From contig RQTK01000164.1 in NCBI GenBank assembly GCA_003991915.1, positions 601,200 to 665,199 of the forward strand: a stretch of DNA of 64,000 nucleotides. The letters run 5' to 3'. This document shows positions 35,560-46,449 of this stretch, piece after piece. Source of the stretch: Elysia chlorotica (taxonomy: Eukaryota > Mollusca > Gastropoda > Plakobranchidae). The translations under genes and the position numbers were made by a program. The notes beneath the pieces were generated by a model. It was not told where the DNA came from. It did no database searches and was given only the letters and a program-made list of their open reading frames with translations. Within the stretch, counting starts at the first letter, position 1; each line of letters starts with the position of its first letter.

Positions 35560-35715
35560 GGGTAGTGGATGAGGACTTTCAGCAGGTTGAGCGACACGGC
35601 TTCTCTGAAATCTCCATAGGTCCGCGGATCGACCCACGGACCGAGTCCTTTAATGTTCTGGTTGGGTCGCTGTCATGATGTGACAAGTGCTGGGTATCCC
35701 ACACCGTTGCTCAAC
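35560..35715 (+). mobile_element. SINE family 2, diverged
   Basis: A possible head (cataggtccgcggatcgaccc) is followed by ggttgggtcgctgtcatgatg, tgacaagtgctgggtatccc, the family 2 body order. It lies against the gap-flanking repeat. Confidence 0.45.
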
Positions 35716-35779
35716 TGCTAGCACTTAAAGAAGAGCTGGCTCATGCTGTTACCGTGTGGTTGCTGCATGTGTCTACTCA

Positions 35780-35783
35780 TAAT

Positions 35784-35824
<41 letters not shown>

Positions 35825-35837
35825 TAATAATAATAAT
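35780..35837 (+). repeat. (AAT)n microsatellite at the gap edge
   Basis: About 18 aat/ata units running into the run of Ns. Confidence 0.95.
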
Positions 35838-36500
35838 NNNNNNNNNNNNNNNNNNNNNNNNNNNNNNNNNNNNNNNNNNNNNNNNNNNNNNNNNNNNNNN
35901 NNNNNNNNNNNNNNNNNNNNNNNNNNNNNNNNNNNNNNNNNNNNNNNNNNNNNNNNNNNNNNNNNNNNNNNNNNNNNNNNNNNNNNNNNNNNNNNNNNNN
36001 NNNNNNNNNNNNNNNNNNNNNNNNNNNNNNNNNNNNNNNNNNNNNNNNNNNNNNNNNNNNNNNNNNNNNNNNNNNNNNNNNNNNNNNNNNNNNNNNNNNN
36101 NNNNNNNNNNNNNNNNNNNNNNNNNNNNNNNNNNNNNNNNNNNNNNNNNNNNNNNNNNNNNNNNNNNNNNNNNNNNNNNNNNNNNNNNNNNNNNNNNNNN
36201 NNNNNNNNNNNNNNNNNNNNNNNNNNNNNNNNNNNNNNNNNNNNNNNNNNNNNNNNNNNNNNNNNNNNNNNNNNNNNNNNNNNNNNNNNNNNNNNNNNNN
36301 NNNNNNNNNNNNNNNNNNNNNNNNNNNNNNNNNNNNNNNNNNNNNNNNNNNNNNNNNNNNNNNNNNNNNNNNNNNNNNNNNNNNNNNNNNNNNNNNNNNN
36401 NNNNNNNNNNNNNNNNNNNNNNNNNNNNNNNNNNNNNNNNNNNNNNNNNNNNNNNNNNNNNNNNNNNNNNNNNNNNNNNNNNNNNNNNNNNNNNNNNNNN
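35838..36500. other. Assembly gap (Ns)
   Basis: 663 unknown bases. The left edge is an aat repeat and the right edge a tc repeat, so the break was probably caused by simple repeats. Long X-containing frames across it have no meaning. Confidence 1.
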
Positions 36501-36597
<97 letters not shown>

Positions 36598-36608
36598 ATC
36601 TCTCTCTC
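36501..36608 (+). repeat. (TC)n microsatellite at the gap edge
   Basis: About 50 tc dinucleotides with a few interruptions near the right end. Confidence 0.97.
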
Positions 36609-37029
36609 CAAGTAACGAAATATTACCAAACCGGTTTTTTTTTTAGTTTTGTTTTCCCTATCCGCTATTATGTATAATAGACCGGCTGTTATACAAGTCG
36701 TAATATCCCCAGTTTGTCTGTCAGCACGTAAATATTGTCATAGGGCAGTTTTGGAGCCCGACACATCCATCTATCTCATCTGTCTATCTAGACAGCAACA
36801 TATAATGGTCATCTTGACCAAGACAGAGTAATACCACGGGAAAATTTACTAGTGAAATGGAGGACAAAGGAAGATGGGAAAAGATGATCATAGCAATGTT
36901 CGATCACAAGATAGATATATGGATATAGATAGATAGATAGATAATGCAAATTAGGAGTCTGACATAGACCGTAACAACATTTTTTGTACTGTAACAAGGC
37001 CAATTTCTGAGCCTCTACGTCTAACTCAC

Positions 37030-37088
37030 CTGACCGGCTGTGTCGAAGAGACTGAGGACATAGGACTTTCCTCCCATCGACGTGGTTA
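37030..37088 (-). CDS. Single exon of a Rho-family GTPase (Cdc42/RhoQ-like)
   Basis: On the minus strand the acceptor ttcttgttacag is followed by 59 bp and then the strong donor GTGAGT. It reads TTSMGGKSYVLSLFDTAGQ, entering in phase 1 and leaving in phase 0. DTAGQ is the G3 nucleotide-binding motif, and GGK.Y.L.LFDTAGQ is the strand pair before it in Cdc42, TC10 (RhoQ) and RhoJ. In those families an exon boundary directly after GQ is common. Exons for the P-loop and for EDYDRLR are not seen in the window. The downstream one could fall in the gap at 35838-36500 or beyond. A real gene and a relic exon cannot be told apart here. Confidence 0.6.
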
Positions 37089-37261
37089 CTGTAACAAGAA
37101 AAACACAGAAACAAAATTAGTCTTCTGAACAAGAAGAAAAAAGAAGGGGAACAAATTATCGTTCAAATACTTTAGAAATCATGAAATGAACCATGCTAAA
37201 CACTTTAATGGTTGCATTGGTAAGAAACATTGAATTTGCTAGAGAGATATAACAGTCAGCC

Positions 37262-37423
<162 letters not shown>

Positions 37424-37479
37424 ATAGTCTGCCTGTCAATCCATATACGACGAGTTTGCACTTGTTGAAGTGCCACAAT

Positions 37480-38775
37480 CCAGGCAGTTTATAGATATAT
37501 AAGAGTGTATTATATCATTTTTATCAGTCTTTATCAAGAAATATGACCACTTGTCTCTAGCATCTCAGTGATTAAGAAAATCGCGGTTATTGATTCACCA
37601 CGCAACTTCCATAATTACAATTATCCTAGTGCCCCAGTACTGAGACTTGAAAAACTACACACTGGGTCATGTTGAAAGAGAAAGAGAAAGTCACCAATGT
37701 TTAGATTTTGTGTGGTAAACAAAGCCCTAATATGGACATGGAAAATAATAGTGGGGTACCGTTCTTGCCAAGGTTTTTTAATTGAAGAAAGGGTACACTG
37801 TGGTCTAATTTTTTTGTAGAGCATCAATCTGAAGTCCTATAATTTTTTTTCAATTCCTGTTTTGTTTTTAGAGAGGGGTTCTTAAGTCAATCCTCAATGT
37901 GAGAGAATAAAACGCGGATTTAAAAAAATATTGGACTGAAAATTGATGCTGTACGTTGAGACTATGAGAGAACCGGACTTGTAAATATTGACCCTTCATT
38001 TACACTAAAGTGGTTTACTTTCTTTGAAATGAAGGAGAGAATAAACAAAAATTGAGGCAAAACGCAAACGCTCAATGCTACTTCCCACACAATTTGCTTC
38101 ATTTATCATGGATATCAATTTATCTATTTTTAGAAATAATTATAATAGTAAGCGAGTAGTCCAATCATCAAGATACTTGTGAAAGTAAGTTAACCATATA
38201 TCTTAGTGGATAATACATTTATCGATCTAAAACAGCGTTTATTGTTTGGTATGTTGTCATAATCGCGACGACACCATAATACAGTCGTAGTTTTAATGGT
38301 GCGGTTTTGCTGTGTTGTGGTGTTCTTAACTATTAAAGTCATGTAAAAAGAGTGTTACTGGAAGCATCTTCTAACACGCAAACATACACAAAGGAGAAAC
38401 ACCAAAAACAGAATTGATGAGGAATTGTAACAAGTGTTTAATACAAACTAAGAATAAAATACACATACCCAATAATTATAATTATGCAATTAATAGAAGG
38501 CGTAAAACAAACAAAGAACATGAAAAATGGTTTTCTCTAACATGTAACATGTGCACAAGAAAATAAATTTATGCTGTGCAATTTCATTGATTGGTTAAAC
38601 GTGCAAGTAAAAAGCCCGTGGTGCAAGCTGAGGCAGGGATTTTATCCAAGATCGGTGTCAGTTCTCAGTCACACTGCTCTGCGCTTGTTGAATCTCCCGA
38701 GAGATACCCTCATGGCACGTTATTCTCAACAAAGACATTCGCAAACTCAAAGAGGCCGGTCTGTCTATTTTAACT
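37480..38775. other. No gene seen
   Basis: AT-rich, with no exon or array that I can support. Confidence 0.5.
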
Positions 38776-38781
38776 GCTACG

Positions 38782-39010
38782 CTAGAGTTGTCTTTGCATA
38801 CCATAACAATCACCGTGTTATGCGCAACAGAACCAGATATATATTTATCTAAAAGTAAACAATCCCAATCAGAGTATTATCATATTATATACATTTCTAT
38901 GTTATTTATATGTTTTACTAGAGTTGTCTTTGCATACCATAACAATCACCGTGTTATGCGCAACAGAACCAGATATATATAACTTATGAAAAAGTAAAGT
39001 CAATCCCTCT
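38782..39010 (+). repeat. Direct duplication of ~75 bp
   Basis: The word ctagagttgtctttgcatac through acagaaccagatatatat occurs at about 38782 and 38921 with almost no change. Confidence 0.88.
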
Positions 39011-39019
39011 TAATCAGGT

Positions 39020-39125
39020 CGCCTGGGTATCCTGAAGAAGCTGGTAGAGAGACAGCAGCACAGACAGATATCCGAACCTCGGACCGCCTGATCTTTACTC
39101 CAGTGTACTACCTACTGAGCTTTAA
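39020..39125 (-). mobile_element. tRNA-derived SINE head
   Basis: The minus strand reads aaagctcagtaggtagtaca (A box) and, at the right distance, ggtccgaggttcggat (B box). No acceptor-stem pairing or full clover-leaf is apparent, so it is not called a tRNA gene. Confidence 0.5.
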
Positions 39126-39542
39126 TGTCACCTAAACAACTTAACCGAGACATGATTGCACCATGATTAAAAGCTCAGGTAATATTACTCATACTATAGG
39201 CTTTGCAATCGGCGTCACGTTATGGCCCTATGGATATCATTCTGCGGATAAATTTTTAGTTGTTGTTTACGGGTCCACTGCAAATCGCAGCCGGTCCCAG
39301 GTTCGACCAGAAAATCACATGACCGTCAAACCAAGCTTGTGGCTGGCTTAAAGTTGTATGGAAGTTCAGGGCTAAAACGTGCGGTGGAGGAACCACCAAA
39401 GAAAAAAAAATCACATGGCCCCCAAATAATCAAGCAAGTCTAGAATATAGTTATACTGATACAGGTACATCGGCACTGATCCTCTGTTCTACCGATTCGG
39501 TCCTCGCTATGGGTCTTGAAATCGCAAGGTCTCCACTGCCGC

Positions 39543-42453
39543 TCAGTGCAGGGTCACCAGAGAGTGTCCAGGGGGCAACAGGACTGTGTCGACAGCATGT
39601 ACCACCCCGTTGGTCACTCCACCATCAGCGTAGATCACTTTACACTCATTCACAAAAATACCACCTGGTAGAAAGGTACGGTACAAGAGAAAGGGCAGCT
39701 TTGTAAACCTTTGTATTGAAACGGTTTGGACTTGGCGGCAACGATAAGATAAGATAATGTGAAACTTTGTTTATCCTTTTAAGTTATATTTGATGGTCTG
39801 AACACGCTGCATGCATAGACTGTATGGCATACATAACGTAAAAAAGATTTCATACTTTACACGTCAGTGATAACAAGAATACATGCATGACATAATAATT
39901 GGCGTGAAGTAGGGAATATTTTCAATGTAACTAGGAACTGTTTCTCTCTGCTAGGAAGAAAAAAATGCCGGTACCGAAGCATACCAATGAATTTACTGGT
40001 TTAAGACCTACCCTTTTAGCTCATAATAATGATTATTAAAAACAACATAGTATAAAGCTGATACCAATGAATTTACTGGTTTAAGACCTACCCTTTTAGC
40101 TCATAATAATGATTATTAAAAACAACATAGTATAAAGCTGATTCAAGATTTTAAAACCGAAGATATAAAGAAATTGTACAGCTATTAACAAACAAATGTT
40201 GCTACGCAGTTATCTCTACGGCACATACCAGAAACATTCATAATACATAATTATTATTTGCTGATAATGAACTTCTACGTCTAGAATTTGTTATTAAAGT
40301 AAAACAAATCAATTGGTTTCTTCTTTTTTAATTGAGTTACAGAAATTAATTTGTTTTATTATTATAAAATAGATTATGAAAGAAAACACAGAAACTTTGT
40401 GACCCTCTACAATCGATCGTGGCTTCTCTAATCAATTAGAAAGAAGGAAAAATACCTTATATGCTTCTCAAAGTGCGTGGAATTTCAGTCTATGTACAAG
40501 TACTATTACATGTTCAACGATCACTTTTTAGGTAAGTAGGACCACCATGAGTTATTTCTCTATGACTATAAATGATTTAACTGACCACCATGAATTATTT
40601 CTCTTTAACTATAAATGATAGACCTGACCTCCATGAGTTATTTTCCTTTAATTATAAATGATAGAACTGACCACAGTGGATTATTTCTCTAAGGCTATAA
40701 ATGATAGACAATAACCTCCATGAGTTATTTTTTTCTCTAAAAATATGAATGATATACAACAACCACCATGAGTTATTTCTCTATAACTATAAATGATAGA
40801 CAACAACCACCCATGAGTTATTTCTCTATGGCCTAAGGGATAGAACCGACCTGCCGAGACACTGACAGCCACAGCCTGGCCCTCCAACGTCTGGACATTC
40901 CCAGTGGTCAAGCCAGCGCTGCAGTATGTGCCGGACACGACGTGGTAGGTCAGGATCTCTGCACGAAGCAAGCAGAACATGTTATATCAGTACGCGATCA
41001 ATGTTCAAGATGATGCTTTCGGACTAATGCCATGTCGTCTTTTGTTAAATTTGGATTAAAATCCTTTGATTGCATATGTTCTAAACGTTTTATGTTAAGG
41101 ATATGAGACTTAAAAGCTTGAAAAAAGGAGGATGTATCTTTTATTGCTTTTTTTCGCCTTTGGGTGTATACGGCGAGAAGTGCATCAGATGAAACTCGAA
41201 CCACTACCTTCTCGCTCTAAGCACAGTGCATTGCCAACTAGTTTTGGCTTTATGACGACGCCAGCTTAGACACGTAATAAGCCTTCTCAAATCTGTGAAG
41301 CACTAACTCACGGACGAGTTCTTTCGGGTTGTTCAGGAGATCTTCCAACACGCCAGGCGGGAGCTTGCCGAACGCCTTGTCTGTGGGGGCGAACACAGTG
41401 AAGGGGCCAGGGCTTGCAAGCAGGTCGCCCAGTCCAGCAATCTGTACAGCGCCCATCAGGGTCTTGAAGACGCCGCAGGCGGACAGCGTGTGCACGATGT
41501 TGCCGGCTGGGGGGATCATCACGCCGTTCAAGACATGGATGACGCCGTTGGACGCGGCCTGATCAACACGGCTGAGGTCAATGGGGGCGCACTGGGCGGT
41601 GGCCTGGAGGATTTGGGTAATACGTAGGTTACATTCAGTTCGGGAGTAACACTTAGCATTGGGCGGTGGCCTGAGGGACATAGGTTATATTTAGTTTGTT
41701 AATAGCACTTAGCACTGGGCGGTAATCTGGTGGTGAGTGGGTTGCATTCAGTTCGGGAATAGCACTTAGAATTGGACGGTGATCTGGTAGGGAGTGGGTT
41801 GCATTTAGTTCGGTAATAACACTTAGTATTGGGCGGTGGTCTGGGGACATAGGTTATATTTAGTTCGCTAATAGCACTTAGCATTAGGCGGTGACCTGGG
41901 GGACATAGGTTATATTTAGTTCGGTAACAGCACTTAGCATTGGGCGGTGGTCTGAGGAATAGTAGGTTACATTCAGTTCGGTAACAGCACTTAGCATTGG
42001 GCGGTGGTCTGGGGGACATAGGTTATATTTAGTTCGCTAATAACACTTAGCATTGGGCGGTGGTCTGAGGGACAGTAGGTTAGATTCCATTCGCTAATAA
42101 CACTTAGCACTGGTCGGTGACCTGGGGACAGTAGGTTAGATTCCATTCGCTAATAACACTTAGCACTGGTCGGTGACCTGATCTGAGAGACATTCAGTTC
42201 GCTTATAACACTTAGTATTGTGTTGAGTTTTGGTAGCATACTTGTATCTCTGGCGGGATAACGCAGACCTGTCTTCTGGTGTCGCGGTTCACACATTCTT
42301 AAGGAAGAATCTATACAGCGGGTAATACTGCAGTTACAAGAATGAATATTATTTGAAATATAAATTATATTCGTAGTCTAGAAAAATGGTACTGAAAGTG
42401 AATCGCTCGAGTAATCTATTCGCGTCGTTATACTCGGTATAAATGTATTTACT

Positions 42454-42505
<52 letters not shown>

Positions 42506-45490
42506 GTGCAGCAGAAAATTCATGATCATGCTCTATTTGGGCCCTTTGTATGTGATATGTTTTTCCCTATTCAGTCCAGGCATTTTATACGTGGCTTCAA
42601 ATCCGAGATAAATGTTTACCAAGTTTAACAAACCGATGTTGACTTCTTTAAAACAACAAAAAACCTATAAAATATTTCTCATTATAAAGATGTGCTCCAT
42701 GTATTAAAAAAAAAGTAATCACTGAGGTTATCTAACATTTGATTTTGATCGTGAACCGTAATATGCTGGAGTACCTCTGAGAGTAGCCTTTCTCTCAAGA
42801 ACGTGTTTACCAAGCATATGTCAGCCCAATGGCCAGCCAAACAATACACCGTTAATGAAAGCATATGTCAGCCCAATGGCCAGCCAAACAAAACACCGTT
42901 AATGTTGTAAAGTGCGCATAAAAACATGTTTTCCTAATTCTTAATTGTGAGCAAAATAGATCTACTTAAAAAACTTTGCTCGTAAACAAAAACAACTTAT
43001 GAAGACTTTTTACTTTTATTCTTTAAACTTTTTGAAGCTTCTTACCACTGTCTTGGTGCCTGTGGAGTAGACATTAAACCTGAGTTTTCTCCCCTCTAGC
43101 GTGGAAATTTGCATCTCGTTTGCCAGGCGCTTGGAGAGGAGTTTACCAGGCACGACGTGGAACTTGAGAACATCTGCCAGTAGCGTGGCATTATCCATCT
43201 CCTTTTTAGCCCAATCGGGAAGCGAAGAGAAGGCGTCATCTGTCGGCCCAAACAATGTAAAAGGTCCTGCCCAAGAAAGGAAGAGACATGGTGGATTAGT
43301 TTTGAAAACCGTCCGTGATATTGTCAATCCTGCTGACGCAGTACAATAATAATGTAAAATGATCTACGTATTTATCGTAAAGTGTCTGGGAATTACAACG
43401 TGCGTTAAAGGAAACAATAGACTTAAATACAATATTAGAATGTTTTAAATTCCAATGATAGAAATGATATTAGTGAAGGGTGGAATTAGTTTGTTCTTAG
43501 GGGCTTGTCATAAATACATCAGAAGCCATGTTAAACTTTATCGATATCGAATTACTCAAAACCAATGCAATACTACTCTGATTTTTTGCTCTGAGTGCCA
43601 CAACCAGATTCGCAAGACTGTTCGAGTTTGAAAATCATAAAACATACATTGAACATCATATGCACACTAATTACGACAACAATATAGGCCCAATCTGTTC
43701 TTTGAATAACTTGAGATTATCATAGTTACACATCCGATCATCGGTGCAAGCAAAGCTTTGGTGTGTCTGTGTCTTTTTGAGTTTCAAACTTTTAAAAAAA
43801 TAGGCCCTAATGCTTTTTTCTGTTCTATGTCAAAATCTCTAGTAATAATAGGGTTGGGGGGTGCTGACAATAATCTTTATCTTGTCCCCCCTGAACTTTG
43901 TTCCAACAAGTATCTGTGTTCTCAGGATTCCTAAAGCTGATTAGAGGTCTTGCGGTAACGGTGCCCGTAGCGAAAACCAAGACTACAGGTAAGAGAATCT
44001 GCACTGCTGTGTGGCGTCCAATCAAAGCTTTAGCCTACACACGGAGCCAATCACCGATCAGACAACCCATGCCCAAGGGTCGTGTCTACTTCATCCGCTA
44101 TGTGGTGAAGATAGCAGTAAGCACTAACCAGCCAAACTAACCTGCCGACTCGAGTGTTTGTTTGAGGCCTGACCGAGTCACCAGGTCCACCAGCTCCCTG
44201 AGGCCCAGACGCCCCGCCACGGCAGGGATGGGGGAGACCAGTTCCGCCTCACTCTGGGCCCTCAGGATGTTCTCTTGGAGCAGGCGCACGCCCAGGTTGT
44301 AGTGGAGCACAGCTTCTGGTTTTGCCTTTTGGTACGGTACCGCTGCTATTGTTGCCGCAATTTTATCACCATAATCCCGCTTCGAAGGGTAGGACTCAAT
44401 TGTCATCTGGGGAGTTAGAATGAAAGAAGTTTTTCAAGAATAAACATTTACATTACCGACGATAAAATCAAGCATGCAGTTCAAGCAGTAACAATCAATA
44501 TGTAAATATGGTGGCATCAACTGAAAAATTAATTTTTAAGTTTCTTAATGAGCAACGCAGTTTTAGATAGACTAAAGGGGTGGATAGAATAAGTAAGGAA
44601 GTTATGAGGCGTAGATGGAGCTGGATTAATCATATGCTGAGAGAGAACAAGGGAGATGAATGTGCTGTTTAAATCGGATGGGATCTAAAGTAGTAGGGGT
44701 CGTACAACAAAACACACATGGAGCCAATGGACGAGGGCCTCATATGTCTTCAGGCATAGAGAGAGAGAGTTACGATACGATTTATAAAACCACGTTTGTC
44801 CACAAACATTGAGGAATCATAAAATCATGCTTTTCCACAAACATTGAAGTGATGTAATACCCAATGTACACTTCACTCCGCGCAGACTCGAGCACTGGAG
44901 GACGTTATTTTCTTAAAGTTTTGTAGAATTTCGAGAAGCATGATTTGCCATTTTCGATGCAGTATTGTTTGGGCATTTCTTCGTGTTAAATATTTGGCAA
45001 TGATTCTTGGTTCGTTTTGTAAAATGGTGGTGATATTTTGTCCCAGGATTAATGCCCATTGTCTTTGACACTGGCTTCTCTGTAAAATAACTGCTATTTT
45101 ATTTCAAGGGAGCTATCATGCTATGAGTATGAGTGCTTCCGAATTGCAATAGAGGAACCACATTAAAATTGAACTGAAACGACCTCCCAAATCTTCATTG
45201 GCTGTAGATCGACACTGATGCCATTTGAGCATCTACAAAAGCTTGGCAAAATACATTAGGTACAGATGCTTAATGCCTGAGACTAAATCAAACTACCGCA
45301 TCGAGTCGTTTTAATCATTGTAAATGTAATATACATATAACAGTAGCCAGTTAGTAGCCCTGGTTGGTAATTCCATCCCACTCACTTGCTTCACGGTGTC
45401 AGTGTTCACACCCAGGTGGTGCGGCAGGGCGGTGCCAGGGCCTGCAGTCAGAGCGAGAACCAGGCACACCGCCAACAGATGCACGTCCAT
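39543..45490 (-). CDS. FAS1 gene D: secreted two-domain fasciclin protein (TGFBI/periostin-like)
   Basis: Exons (minus): 1 45386-45490, 2 44142-44406, 3 43046-43266, 4 41312-41603, 5 40851-40958, 6 39543-39664. They total 1113 bp, or 370 codons plus stop, with all phases matching (0,1,0,1,1). Exon 1 encodes a signal peptide (hydrophobic LLAVCLVLALTAG, cleavage likely near TA/LP). FAS1 domain 1 spans exons 2 to early 4: GPFTLFGPTDDAFSSLPDW (H1), LKFHVVPGK, then [16 protein letters not shown] (H2-like). Domain 2 spans exons 4-6: [49 protein letters not shown]. Such proteins bind integrins or matrix outside the cell. Compared with A and B it has a longer exon 2, an extra Cys (NECKV for NESKV) and a slightly longer C-terminus. 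Introns 3 and 5 carry minisatellites touching exon edges. Confidence 0.9.
39981..40140 (+). repeat. Perfect 80-bp tandem duplication in gene D intron 5
   Basis: Bases 39981-40060 and 40061-40140 are identical by eye, beginning ataccaatgaatttactgg. Either a very young duplication or an assembly echo. Confidence 0.9.
40545..40850 (-). repeat. Minisatellite abutting the exon 5 donor, gene D
   Basis: Six or so diverged units of roughly 40-60 bp (plus strand: accaccatgagttatttctc then ataaatgatagaac). They run up to the real donor, whose flank (gatagaaccgac|ctg) is itself the end of a unit. Genes A and B hold about one and one-and-a-half units at the same place, so the expansion is specific to gene D. 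Confidence 0.8.
41604..42235 (-). repeat. ~56-bp minisatellite repeating the exon 4 acceptor, gene D
   Basis: About ten units spaced 54-66 bp lie directly upstream of exon 4. On the gene strand most read (c)cag(g/a)ccaccgccca(a/g)tgctaag, copying the true junction ccag|GCCACCGCCCAGTGC. In the phase used by exon 4 most copies read A/T-T-A-Q-C or -Y and then TAA, so a copied acceptor would be followed by a stop within about six codons. Confidence 0.88.
42459..42503 (+). repeat. (GA)n microsatellite in gene D intron 3
   Basis: About 22 ga dinucleotides. Confidence 0.95.
42813..42906 (+). repeat. 47-bp tandem duplication in gene D intron 3
   Basis: agcatatgtcagcccaatgg starts at 42813 and again at 42860, with one base difference further on (aatacac/aaaacac). 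Confidence 0.88.
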
Positions 45491-45499
45491 CTGGGAATG

Positions 45500-46445
45500 T
45501 TTGGTCTGTCCGCTGAGTTTGGGTGACGCTTTGGGTCGGTTGTGAATAGGACGCTGATTGTTATGATCTAGGCGAAGAGAGAGGGCATTTCTTTATTTAG
45601 TTTTCGAGAACTTTGGCATTAGCATTGGGAATAAATCTCTGATGATAAAAAAGAATACCCCGGTAAATGAAGAGACAAAAGGGTAATTCGGCGACCAAAA
45701 GACAAACGCGGTGGTAAAACGAAAAGGCTAAAACTTAGAGTCATCAAATTAGATCTAGGCTATCCTAGATCTGGATCTAAATTTAATTGACACTAGCTTA
45801 AACTATCGCGTCTGTATCCGATTTAGATATAGACTATATCTAGATTTAGATCGTTGTTTATGTTGTTTTTTATTAAAAAATAAATTAGATTCTCAATTGC
45901 AAGACTTAGTGTTATCTGTGATTAGTTATGGCATTGAAAATCAAAAGGTAAAATCTATCACGCAACACTAGACTCTAGATCTTTGTCGTTACACAGATCT
46001 ATAATATTTATACAATAAACAGATTACCCTGAGAAAGACACAAGCCAAGGAATTTCTTTTGTTCTTGTAATAATTAGATCTAGATCTAGATTAAATTATA
46101 AGCTTTAAAAAAGTATTACTATAACGGCTCTGAAATTTATTTCAATACGCTTCCGGTAATATTAGGTGCACAACGTACTATAATATCCGCACATCCGTCA
46201 AGATGAACGCGTGCAACTTGGAACACAGTCTTTTAATACAAATTAATTTTTGTTTACGGAAAATCCCTGTTCTTGGATAGGATCATCTTTAAACCTAAGA
46301 TACGTCGAAGTTAGTTGAAAAAAAATGAGCTTTGCTTTCTAGGACGTAATTACTTTAAAGAGAATTTGAAAAACAATCTGCAATGAAATAGGCCTAATTA
46401 TACACTAAAAGCGATGTAGTATAGGCCTACTTTTCTTTGAGCGAT
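45500..46445. other. Gene D upstream flank, rich in AGATCTAGA words
   Basis: No exon. The stretch 45745-46095 repeats agatctaga/tagatctag palindromic words many times. No clear TATA box is seen within 100 bp of the ATG at 45490. Confidence 0.5.
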
Positions 46446-46449
46446 GTAC

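Noticed and set aside
35076..35637. Asn-, Thr- or Leu-rich proteins over the TTG repeat
   Set aside because: Every frame is a homopolymer of the trinucleotide; no start context or homology.
35718..36677. Open frames of about 300 codons on both strands
   Set aside because: They cross the N gap and consist of unknown residues plus simple repeats.
43825..44025. Minus-strand frame with a signal-peptide-like segment (LLPVVLVFATGTVTA) inside gene D intron 2
   Set aside because: The frame starts at TTG directly after a stop and has no in-frame ATG or convincing splice sites; a nested gene is not supported.
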